NCBI GenBank assembly: GCA_033344775.1
Contig: JAWPMT010000005.1
Span: 496,001-560,000 of the forward strand
DNA: 64,000 nucleotides
Origin: Cytophagales bacterium
Lineage (GTDB): Bacteria > Bacteroidota > Bacteroidia > Cytophagales > Cyclobacteriaceae
Reading direction: 5' to 3'
A program made the position numbers and the translations under genes. Under the pieces are notes generated by a model. The model saw only the letters and a list, made by a program, of their open reading frames with translations, was not told where the DNA came from and searched no databases. Below, piece after piece: positions 56,361 to 64,000 of the stretch (position 1 is the first letter of the stretch; every line of letters begins with the position of its first letter).

Positions 56361-57197
56361 ATGAAACAGCCCGAATTAGGACAGAAGTTAATAGAACTCA
56401 GAAAAGATAAAGACCTCACACAGGAAGAATTGGTAGAGGCTTGTAATGTCAGTATACGTACGATCCAGCGGATAGAAGCCGGTGAAGTAACCCCTCGCAC
56501 CTCCACGATCAAGATCATTCTTGCGGCACTCGGAGAAGACTTATCGGTATTCAAAGAAGCCACGGATCGCATGCAAAACAATGCCCAATTGGCCAGGTCC
56601 GCACACTGGCTGCAATTAGCATGGATCTTTGGTATTGTATACTTCATCGTAGGGTTCATAGAAATTGGCATGGACGCTGCGCGTTACGATGCCATCATCG
56701 GCTCTTTCTACGATTACACCAACAATTCATACTCAAACAATACCGTTTACATCTTCATCAAACTCATCTCCTTCGGATCTTACGCTATATTCTTATGGGG
56801 TTTCTGGCATTTAGCCGTCCTGTTCAAAGTCGACCTGCTCAAAGTATCCGTATATCTGATGATCATCATTTCACTCATCATAAGCCTGCTCGATATTTTC
56901 GTTGCATTCATTGAGATCGACGAAGACTGGATGATCCCGCTGATGATCGTTGAAACCATTTCATTGGGCGCCGTTGCGATCGTTTTAGGTCTTGGCCTTA
57001 TGAAACTTCAAGACGGTATGGGAAGACTGGCCTTTGGCGTGGGTATTCTGGAAGTCATTATTGGTTTTTTCCTGGTCACCGTGGTATTGTTCCTCATCAG
57101 TGCGGTATTGATGATCCCAACCATAATTATGGAAATCGTCCTGTTGTACCGGGGTTATGAGTATGCTAAAAATAACGCAGTTGGAGGGTCGTTCTAA
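56361..57197 (+). CDS. XRE-family HTH protein with membrane domain
   Basis: 278 aa from the ATG at 56361 (the longer frame from 56283 is unlikely). Residues 1-60 form the HTH (LGQKLIELRKDKDLTQEELVEACNVSIRTIQRIEAGEVTPRTSTIKIIL). Then come about five membrane segments. It is a membrane-tethered DNA-binding protein, probably sensing the envelope. It converges with the LysE gene, three bases apart. Confidence 0.85.
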   Translation: MKQPELGQKLIELRKDKDLTQEELVEACNVSIRTIQRIEAGEVTPRTSTIKIILAALGEDLSVFKEATDRMQNNAQLARSAHWLQLAWIFGIVYFIVGFIEIGMDAARYDAIIGSFYDYTNNSYSNNTVYIFIKLISFGSYAIFLWGFWHLAVLFKVDLLKVSVYLMIIISLIISLLDIFVAFIEIDEDWMIPLMIVETISLGAVAIVLGLGLMKLQDGMGRLAFGVGILEVIIGFFLVTVVLFLISAVLMIPTIIMEIVLLYRGYEYAKNNAVGGSF

Positions 57198-57200
57198 CGG

Positions 57201-57851
57201 TCATTTTCTGGTGAAGGCTAGTCGAATACCTAGCAAAACCATCACCAGGCCAGAAATATGATTGATCCATTTGGCGATGGAAGCCCTGGTTTTCAGGTAA
57301 TGTCCTACGGCTCCTGAGAAATACCCTAAGGTCGCAAGGAACAGGAAAGTAAAACCAGCAAAAATGCAGCCAAGCATCACAAACGGAAGCGGAGACACAG
57401 CCGCTTCCTGTGTTCGTATGAATTGAGGGAGAAAGGCCATGAAAAACAAGGCTACTTTAGGATTCAGCGTGTTAGAAATCAGGCCTTGTAAAAAGATTTT
57501 CTTCGTAGAAACATCGCTTCCTCCCTCCAGTTCAAAGGACTGATTTTTGCTCCGCAACATTTTCACACCAAGATAGATCAGATAACCTGCTCCTAACATC
57601 TTGACCAGTGTAAATGCCAGGGCTGAAGTCTGCAAAATGAGCGACAAACCCAGCGCGGCAAATAGTGTATGCACCAATATGCCTAGCGTTACTCCAAACG
57701 CAGAGATGAGACCTGCTTTTCTACCCGAGGCAATGCCTTTAGTCAACACGTAAATTAAGTCAGGGCCCGGAGTAACGATCAATATCCAGGACAAGCCCAG
57801 GAACAACATGAAGTCTTGAATTTCGGCCATTTGATATAAATATGAATTCAA
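57201..57851 (-). CDS. LysE/RhtB-family exporter
   Basis: 216 aa, or 209 from the ATG at 57830. Six membrane segments. The signature LIVTPGPDLIYVLTKGIASGRKAGLISAFGVTLG is typical of the family, as is GLISNTLNPKVALFFMAFLPQF. Exports amino acids or homoserine lactone analogues. Confidence 0.93.
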   Translation of the reverse strand: MNSYLYQMAEIQDFMLFLGLSWILIVTPGPDLIYVLTKGIASGRKAGLISAFGVTLGILVHTLFAALGLSLILQTSALAFTLVKMLGAGYLIYLGVKMLRSKNQSFELEGGSDVSTKKIFLQGLISNTLNPKVALFFMAFLPQFIRTQEAAVSPLPFVMLGCIFAGFTFLFLATLGYFSGAVGHYLKTRASIAKWINHISGLVMVLLGIRLAFTRK

Positions 57852-57898
57852 GTTTCAATTTAGGCAACCTCCACAACTTTCTTTGCAATCATAAGTCA

Positions 57899-59107
57899 TC
57901 AATTTTCAACCGGGGAAAGCTTTAAAAGTCGTCCTCTGTCCAACGCCGACGGACTGCCTGCGTCAACCAGAATGATCAGATTTCCAGAGGGAAGCTGAGC
58001 AACATCTCTTACCCTTCCTATTTGAGCTAGTACCAATTCGGTTACATCGGTCTCAGGATCATATCTCAGTAAATTTTGAGGGTACAGCGACCCCATGAGA
58101 AATGAGCCATTCCAATTTACAAACTGACTTCCTTCCAGCAGCAGCAATCCTGAGGGTGAAACTCGAGCGAAATGGTCCCAGTATTTTATGGGCAATACGG
58201 AAATTTCTGCCGCATCAGCTTCTCTCATGGTAGAAACAGATGATCCATCATAATTCAATCCATGCGAAAACAAGGGCCAGCCATAATTTTCACCTTTCGC
58301 CACTTGATTTAATTCATCACCTCCAAAAGGACCGTGTTCATTCGCATATAGAGTTTGTGAAGCTCCATCAAAGTACATCCCTTGTGGATTCCGGTGACCG
58401 TAGGACCAGATGCTCGTCGGAGCTAATTGATTCTCAAATACTGGATTGTCTTCGGGTATTTGTCCATCTGAAGTCAACCGATGGATCTTACCGCGATCAT
58501 CACCCAAATTTTGAGGTCCGAGGATCGGAAAAGGGTCACCCCCTACACCTACGGACAGGAAAAAATGATCCGTATCCTGCCAGCAAATGCGAGAACCTAC
58601 GGAAATGCCATTGGCCTTGAAGATGGTTTGTGCATCTGTTGCTTGGCCATCCGCTATCGTGAATCGGGAAACGGTCAGCCGATTGTCAAGTGTCACATGA
58701 GCGATGTAAACCAAGCCATTATTTTCATACTCAGGATGTAAGCTCACATCCATCAAACCAGCCATCAACAAACCTACAGATGTCGTGAAGGTACTGGAAG
58801 CTGGTACGTCTTCAATTTGACTTGTTGTGCCCTCAAGATAATGATACAAGAAACCTACACGGTCCGTAAACAGGAATTCCTCCTCTCCGATTACTTCGAT
58901 ACCCCAGGGAATATTGAAACCCGAAGCCAAGGTCTCTACCGTGATATCTCCTATCACTGTCACAGGATTTGTTGATGTGGGCGGCTCATTAACAGGTGGA
59001 GGATCGGTACTTGTTTCCTCTTTGCAAGCAATCAAAAAAATGCCCCACAGAACAAATATTCGAATCGTGAATTTTCGAAAGAATAGCTTTTGTAATATCG
59101 CTATCAT
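57899..59107 (-). CDS. PQQ-type sugar dehydrogenase-like lipoprotein
   Basis: 402 aa. Lipobox LIACK near residue 28. Then a six-bladed glucose/sorbosone dehydrogenase propeller: GFNIPWGIEVI, YGHRNPQGMYFD, ANEHGPFGGDELN and GENYGWPLFSHG. PQQ/calcium enzymes of this family oxidise sugars in the periplasm. Key residues look preserved, but PQQ use is inferred. Overlaps the upstream TolB-like gene by four bases. Confidence 0.9.
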   Translation of the reverse strand: MIAILQKLFFRKFTIRIFVLWGIFLIACKEETSTDPPPVNEPPTSTNPVTVIGDITVETLASGFNIPWGIEVIGEEEFLFTDRVGFLYHYLEGTTSQIEDVPASSTFTTSVGLLMAGLMDVSLHPEYENNGLVYIAHVTLDNRLTVSRFTIADGQATDAQTIFKANGISVGSRICWQDTDHFFLSVGVGGDPFPILGPQNLGDDRGKIHRLTSDGQIPEDNPVFENQLAPTSIWSYGHRNPQGMYFDGASQTLYANEHGPFGGDELNQVAKGENYGWPLFSHGLNYDGSSVSTMREADAAEISVLPIKYWDHFARVSPSGLLLLEGSQFVNWNGSFLMGSLYPQNLLRYDPETDVTELVLAQIGRVRDVAQLPSGNLIILVDAGSPSALDRGRLLKLSPVEN

Positions 59108-60114
59108 TTAACTACTCCTTTCACATTAGGATACCAATAGCTTCGACCACTGTTCCTCGAAAGCCGCGATGTAGTTCTGTTGTTCAGTTCATAAGCCATG
59201 ATTTGACCATTTCCCCCATTGGCAGAAGAGATCAGAGAATAAATAATGTGTGTCTCTTCTTCATTCCAGCATGGGTACCACACCACATCGCTGGGGTTGT
59301 GAAACGTAAAAACCTGTTCATTGGAAATGCTCAATCCTTCCGGATCAAAATCGGCATAGGCCAATACCGCATCCCCATAGATGTTGGGACCATCTACCAC
59401 TTTCATGTAGGTAACCCGGTCTTCATTAGGCGAAATGCTCATTTTATGAAGAAAGACATCCGGATAGTCTAGCATTTGGTAAGCAGGCGTTTCGGCTTCA
59501 GGAGTTAATAGCCAATAGCTATTGGCACGTGTGTGCTGAATCCTTCGAACCAGAATCCGGCCATCTTTCAAGCCACTATAAGCAAATTCACTGTACTGAT
59601 CATCTGACACTAATTCCTCCTCTGTTTCACCGGATGGATCGACTACATAAACTCGGGTTGTGTAGGGAGCTCTCTGGAAAAACCGAGAGAAAATCACCTG
59701 GTTGGTACCATCTCGGGTCCACATGGGATTCCAATCGGTATACTCCCCACTGGTCAGTGTTTTAATACCCGTACCATCTACATTAATAACACAAATCTGC
59801 GTATCCCAATCTTCTGGTTGATTGCTCCGGCTTTCTACAATTCGAAAGAACGCGACCTGTGTCCCATCTGGCGAAAAGACCGGTTTATAATCCCGTTCAC
59901 CACTGGTCAGAGAAGTGATTTCATTAGAAGTGGAAGAACTGACCGCTATGCTTAAATCCAAAGAGGACACCCATTCTATTTCTGGTGTGGAAGCGTCGTT
60001 GACCGGAGTGTCTGTAGTATCATCCGGAACTAAGGGAGCTACTTGATCCTGATCTGTACAAGCCAGAAAGGTTGACATATAAAATATCAGGAATAGCCAT
60101 CTAATCGTCCTCAT
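59104..60114 (-). CDS. TolB-like (PD40 propeller) lipoprotein
   Basis: 336 aa. Signal with lipobox STFLAC. Repeated PD40-like strands (YKPVFSPDGTQVAFFR, WNPMWTRDGTNQVIF, ISPNEDRVTYMKV) make a TolB-like beta-propeller. Probably periplasmic and protein-binding. The stop overlaps the next gene's start by four bases, so the two act together. Confidence 0.88.
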   Translation of the reverse strand: MRTIRWLFLIFYMSTFLACTDQDQVAPLVPDDTTDTPVNDASTPEIEWVSSLDLSIAVSSSTSNEITSLTSGERDYKPVFSPDGTQVAFFRIVESRSNQPEDWDTQICVINVDGTGIKTLTSGEYTDWNPMWTRDGTNQVIFSRFFQRAPYTTRVYVVDPSGETEEELVSDDQYSEFAYSGLKDGRILVRRIQHTRANSYWLLTPEAETPAYQMLDYPDVFLHKMSISPNEDRVTYMKVVDGPNIYGDAVLAYADFDPEGLSISNEQVFTFHNPSDVVWYPCWNEEETHIIYSLISSANGGNGQIMAYELNNRTTSRLSRNSGRSYWYPNVKGVVK

Positions 60115-60189
60115 CTTTTTTAGTCAAGAATAGTCTCCGTTCTATCACAAATCCTCCGTTTGTGAGCAATTGAACAAATTGCTACCCAC

Positions 60190-61290
60190 TCATACTTCCA
60201 CTTCTTGTAGCCGCTTGATGTATTGATTAGGTGTTTGTCCCGTTTCTGCTTTGAATGCCTTATAAAACGTCGCATTGGATCGAAAACCGGATTCCATGGC
60301 AAGTGCAAGAATGGTACGATCCTCATGCGCATTCTCATGGATCTTTTCCAGAAAAAACCTGATCCGATATTGATTCAGGAATTCGTAGAAGCTTTTGCCA
60401 TAGGTATTGTTCAACAACCAGGACAAGTCGTTCGGAGAGGTTGCTATGCGCTTCGAAAAGTCGGCTAAAGTCAATTGATCATTCAGGAATATCTGCTCTT
60501 CCTCCACAAGTGCGGCTACTTTTTGTTGCAAAATAGATATGCTGAATTCATCCAACCTTTGATAGGATCGTGGAGGTTCCACTTGGAAATCCATAGCCTC
60601 CCATCGAAAAATCAGACAATAGCTCAGGTAACCAATGCCAATCATTACCAGGAATCGACTAGACTCATAAATCCAGGAAAATCCCTCTGCGGTGAAATTC
60701 CTTACGGACCAGGCCACTCCTCCTAGTAAAAATGCAGCCAACAACACCACGATGTACTTTTGAAAAATGGCTAAGAAAACACGTTGGGATGAATCAGGCC
60801 CTTTTTTAGATTGAAGAACGAGAAACATCGTTCGAATCAGAAAATAACCATTGAACATTAGCGTGCTGAATTCAAATAGACTGTAGTACAATTTCAACGA
60901 CCGTTGATCATAAATGAATACATAATATTCTTTTCCGATCGCCAGCAAACAAAGCGCCACAATGACATGAATGGAAGATGGAAGCAAGTGGTAAAACTTA
61001 ATGGTAAAATTACCGGGCTTAAGACGACATGCTACATAAGCATACAGCAGCATACCAGGAAGAAAAAGCAAGGCATCAAAAGCGCTGATCACCCGCATCA
61101 AATCCACCTGCGAGGGTAATACATAAATCCAACGGAATTCCATGATGAAGAACAACAACCAGACACCAACATGAAACATTAGCAACTGATGCTTCCTCTT
61201 CTCATCTTCCAAACGAGACTTTTTGATCAACAAGATCAGAACGGATGCGATGATCACGATTACCAGATGAACACTTACCTTATAAATCAT
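60190..61290 (-). CDS. AraC-family regulator with membrane N-terminus
   Basis: 366 aa. Seven membrane segments (residues 1-225) followed by an AraC domain (LTLADFSKRIATSPNDLSWLLNNTYG, LALAMESGFRSNATFYKAFKAETGQTPNQYIKRL). It lies 75 bp upstream of the TolB-like/sugar dehydrogenase pair in the same direction and may control it. Confidence 0.92.
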   Translation of the reverse strand: MIYKVSVHLVIVIIASVLILLIKKSRLEDEKRKHQLLMFHVGVWLLFFIMEFRWIYVLPSQVDLMRVISAFDALLFLPGMLLYAYVACRLKPGNFTIKFYHLLPSSIHVIVALCLLAIGKEYYVFIYDQRSLKLYYSLFEFSTLMFNGYFLIRTMFLVLQSKKGPDSSQRVFLAIFQKYIVVLLAAFLLGGVAWSVRNFTAEGFSWIYESSRFLVMIGIGYLSYCLIFRWEAMDFQVEPPRSYQRLDEFSISILQQKVAALVEEEQIFLNDQLTLADFSKRIATSPNDLSWLLNNTYGKSFYEFLNQYRIRFFLEKIHENAHEDRTILALAMESGFRSNATFYKAFKAETGQTPNQYIKRLQEVEV

Positions 61291-61424
61291 CAGGTGTGAA
61301 AGGCTGTAGTTCTATGTTGAAGTTTTTTGTAATTATCCTACGCAAGTTGGTTTGAAAGCACGAATTCTTTGCAAAAGCTTGTACCAATTGAAAAGGGGGT
61401 TCATTCCATCAACCTACACATTAT

Positions 61425-61979
61425 CTAACCATCCAATCTACCAAAAACCTCATTGTTGTCATCTCCGGGCATGTCATCCAGAAAATAGGCTTCCAGCTGG
61501 CGGATCATCTCGTAACGTGATACCCGATTGTCGTTGTTAAGGTCGAAATTAGAAAACGCATTTTGAAAGGAAGCTTTATCGATATCAAAAATCTCATAGA
61601 AAAATTCGTACTCATCTTCAGAGATATAACCATCATGATCTTCATCGAAGAGATCAAACATGAAGTTGATCATCAGGCTTACATACTCTTCGAGTGTATC
61701 ATCTTCTTGCATTTGCGTTTCGAAAAACTCGATCCAGCGACTCAACTCGATCTGTTGCTCCCCATCATTGGGAATCTCTCGCAGCAATCGATGAAAAAAC
61801 TTCACCGCCTTCACGACCACTTTCTCGTAATTCCAACGCTCACGAGCTTCCATAGAAGTCATGCGCGACTCTACCTTTTCGATCACGCTAGCAATGTCGT
61901 CCACATCAAGACATCCATTGCGGTCATAATCGTAAAGCCGGAAGAGGTAAGTCAGGCGATATCTCTGTTTTCTCGTCAT
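61425..61979 (-). CDS. EF-hand calcium-binding protein
   Basis: 184 aa, cytosolic, no signal. Three EF-hand loops: DYDRNGCLDVDD near residue 18, DEDHDGYISEDE near 114 and DLNNDNRVSRYE near 148. In the last, Asn replaces Gly at loop position 6. The rest is helical. Calcium binding is likely. Function unknown. Confidence 0.82.
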   Translation of the reverse strand: MTRKQRYRLTYLFRLYDYDRNGCLDVDDIASVIEKVESRMTSMEARERWNYEKVVVKAVKFFHRLLREIPNDGEQQIELSRWIEFFETQMQEDDTLEEYVSLMINFMFDLFDEDHDGYISEDEYEFFYEIFDIDKASFQNAFSNFDLNNDNRVSRYEMIRQLEAYFLDDMPGDDNNEVFGRLDG

Positions 61980-62108
61980 CTTTCCAAGATCGTAAAGGAT
62001 CGAACTATTTTCAAGAAAAAGTCAAGATTCCTTAACCTCGTTTGTTTACTCAAATCGTGATATGAGTAGATTTTGGCAATTGAAGGGGATTCATTTGTAG
62101 AAAAAACA

Positions 62109-63572
62109 ATGCAAAGCGCTACCTATAAGAAGCTTCTTTTAATGATTCTGATTTTATCAGGGTTCTTGTTAAGGGCTCAAAACAAACTTGAAATCCTTAC
62201 CCCATCTGAGCTAAAAGAAGACTTCAGGATTTTTCGTACCTCTTTGGAAGAAGCTCATCCTGGTCTCTATTGGTTTACCACTAAAGCAGAAATGGATCAT
62301 CTTTTCGATTCCACCTACGCCGAACTGGATCACGAGATGAGTGGGCTGGATTTCTGGGTAACTCTCTCGAAATTGACAACCCATATAGGCTGCCTTCACA
62401 CACATGTGTATGGATTTAAATTTTCAGAAGATCAATTCTTACTTCCTTTTACGGTCCATATTGAAGGCCAAAAAACTTATATCCATCAAGATCTGGTTAA
62501 AGATCGAAATCTCGTAGGTGCAGAAATTCTGGCTATTAACGGCCGACCTGCATCCGAAATCCTCCATACATTTTTAAAACTGGTACCCCACGATGGATAT
62601 GTCACCGGATTTTCCCGATGGCTGCTGAACTATCAGTATACATTTTATCATGCGGATGTATTTCGCAACGAATCATCGATTAATCTTGAAATCAAACTTC
62701 CGAATCAGGCTCCCGAAACAATCACCATTGAAGGTTACAAATTCGATCATTGGCAAAAAAAATGGCGTCAGCAATTTGGTAATAACCATGAAGATGTCAT
62801 CCAATTAAAGTTCGTCCCCGAATCAAGTACGGCCATTTTAAAAGTTGCACGACTGGGTAACTGGAAAGTGGACGGGAAAAAGTACAGGTTCAAGAAAGTA
62901 ATCAAAGAAAAGATGGGGCAGATCATTGCATCCGGATCAAAAAACCTAATCCTTGATATCGGTGATCAGGGTGGTGGAAATGAAAAATACGGCATGCAGT
63001 TACTTTCATACTTCATTGACGAACCATATACGCCGTATCGAGCCATAGAATTCAAAACAAATCGCTACAAAACTTCAAAAAAATACAGCAACACCAGCTG
63101 GTATGAATATCATGCTCTCAAAACGCTACTCAGGATTAAAAAAACTGACAGCACTTACCTGCTTCAGAATTTCAAAGGACTGAAACCTACTAAACCATCT
63201 CCGCTTCAATTTAAGGGAGACATGTACCTGTTAACTAGTGGTAGTACGGCATCAGCCACTTCAGATTTTGCAGCATGGGTTCATCACCTTAAGCTCGCAA
63301 CGACCATCGGTGAAGAAACGGGTGGTGGATATCAGGGAAATACAAGTAATTGGGAATTCACCATCACTTTACCCCACTCAAAAGCACGATTGCTCCTTCC
63401 TCTGGCCAGGTATTTCAACAACGTGGATGACGGAATCTTTTTTGGCAGAGGTATGATTCCCGAACATATCGTAAAACATACGTTTGAAGACCGACTAAAA
63501 GGACATGACCCACAGTTGGAATTTGCCTTAGAGCTGATTCAAAATAAGGCAAAAGAAAATAGGAATGACTAA
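62109..63572 (+). CDS. S41-family-like secreted peptidase (second)
   Basis: 487 aa from the ATG at 62109, which opens the signal peptide (LILSGFLLRAQ). The C-terminal part has LILDIGDQGGGNEKYG, LTSGSTASATSDFA (Ser) and GEETGGGYQGNTS, as in tail-specific proteases. A relative of the 17756 protein but not closely similar. Complete active-site serine. The role is probably peptide cleavage in the periplasm. Confidence 0.8.
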   Translation: MQSATYKKLLLMILILSGFLLRAQNKLEILTPSELKEDFRIFRTSLEEAHPGLYWFTTKAEMDHLFDSTYAELDHEMSGLDFWVTLSKLTTHIGCLHTHVYGFKFSEDQFLLPFTVHIEGQKTYIHQDLVKDRNLVGAEILAINGRPASEILHTFLKLVPHDGYVTGFSRWLLNYQYTFYHADVFRNESSINLEIKLPNQAPETITIEGYKFDHWQKKWRQQFGNNHEDVIQLKFVPESSTAILKVARLGNWKVDGKKYRFKKVIKEKMGQIIASGSKNLILDIGDQGGGNEKYGMQLLSYFIDEPYTPYRAIEFKTNRYKTSKKYSNTSWYEYHALKTLLRIKKTDSTYLLQNFKGLKPTKPSPLQFKGDMYLLTSGSTASATSDFAAWVHHLKLATTIGEETGGGYQGNTSNWEFTITLPHSKARLLLPLARYFNNVDDGIFFGRGMIPEHIVKHTFEDRLKGHDPQLEFALELIQNKAKENRND

Positions 63573-64000
63573 GTATTCACCAGCTGCTTCTTCAGGGCCG
63601 TGGGGCTCATTCCTTCTATATGCTTAAATACACGCTGAAACGTAGCAATAGATTTAAAGCCAGAATCATGGGCGATAGCTGCCATAGTGAGGTGATCACA
63701 CTTTGGATCACTGAGCTTTCGTTTCACCTCTTCGACGCGGTAGCCATTCACGAAATCGGTGAAAGTCTGGGAAAAATGCTGGTTAATACATTCAGACAAA
63801 GTACGCTGAGGCACTCCCAATTGTTGTGAAGCGGATTTTACGTTTAAGTCAGTATCGAGAAATAATCCTTTCTCCATCGCTTGCTGCAAGGCGGTCGCGA
63901 CCGACTTATACCCACCCGCAGGTTTTTTGACGGCCGATGCAGATTTATACAGGTGGAAAAACCATTGGAATCCCAGCCAGTATATCAACACTGTTAGTGG
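63569..64000 (-). CDS. AraC-family regulator, 3' end only (cut by window edge)
   Basis: The last ~144 codons of a membrane-N-terminal AraC protein. The end of a membrane segment (LIYWLGFQWFF), a linker and an AraC DNA-binding domain (ASQQLGVPQRTLSECINQHFSQTF, IAHDSGFKSIATFQRVFKHIEGMSPTALKKQ) are visible. The frame is open to the window end, so the start lies outside. It converges with the S41 gene, overlapping by four bases. Confidence 0.88.
   Translation of the reverse strand, partial: PLTVLIYWLGFQWFFHLYKSASAVKKPAGGYKSVATALQQAMEKGLFLDTDLNVKSASQQLGVPQRTLSECINQHFSQTFTDFVNGYRVEEVKRKLSDPKCDHLTMAAIAHDSGFKSIATFQRVFKHIEGMSPTALKKQLVNT

Overview
The window looks like a chromosomal segment from a marine-type Bacteroidetes bacterium, probably of the class Cytophagia. 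This is inferred from the moderate GC content, the dcw cluster order mraZ-rsmH-ftsL-ftsI-murE-mraY, a T9SS C-terminal sorting domain, BACON repeats, an ECF42-type sigma factor with a YCII/DGPF partner, many AraC-type regulators with membrane N-termini, DUF6090 and PadR/FtsX-permease pairs, and weak Shine-Dalgarno signals. No rRNA, tRNA, CRISPR array, transposase or phage gene was recognised.

Layout. 1-6884 (minus): cell-wall/division (dcw) cluster, interrupted between mraY and the start of murD by an unknown 125-aa helical protein. 6885-7346: MraZ-type control region with 10-bp-spaced TGGGG boxes. 7347-14183 (plus): a ~2280-aa secreted protein with 10 BACON repeats and a T9SS tail, followed by a decayed AraC fragment. 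14655-21469: exported hydrolases (DPP-IV-like S9 peptidase, S41-like peptidase, penicillin-acylase lipoprotein) and a small exported protein. 21834-24926: a PRMT-like methyltransferase, a 48-codon orphan ORF and a convergent asparagine-synthetase-like protein without an N-terminal nucleophile; this is a candidate peptide-modification locus. 25255-27814: YCII protein, ECF42-type sigma factor and a TraB/TIKI-like membrane protein. 28092-35457: DUF6090 gene with an apparent frameshift, PLP enzyme, CPBP protease, alpha/beta hydrolase, peroxiredoxin-like protein with an AraC regulator, and an RDD protein.

35454-39139 (minus): a second TraB/TIKI-like lipoprotein, then NAD-kinase-like, SPFH/band-7 and NrtR-like Nudix regulator genes. 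Matching palindromes (TGYGTR-N5-YACRCA) lie before both the regulator and the SPFH gene, which suggests one autoregulated nucleotide-sensing membrane module. 39186-42175: FtsX-like permease with its PadR repressor and a long operator-like inverted repeat, then a REP-like palindrome. 42453-49229 (plus): second S9 peptidase, two AraC regulators, SRPBCC protein and two abutting SDR oxidoreductases. 49303-64000: BNR/VPS10-like secreted protein, small membrane and DUF proteins, further AraC regulators, XRE membrane protein, LysE exporter, overlapping lipoprotein pair (PQQ-type sugar dehydrogenase and TolB-like propeller), EF-hand protein, S41-like protein and a truncated AraC regulator at the right edge.

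The most interesting regions are the NrtR-like/SPFH/NAD-kinase-like module and the PRMT-like/micro-ORF/AsnB-like locus. All functional calls rest on motif recognition by eye; no database search was run.
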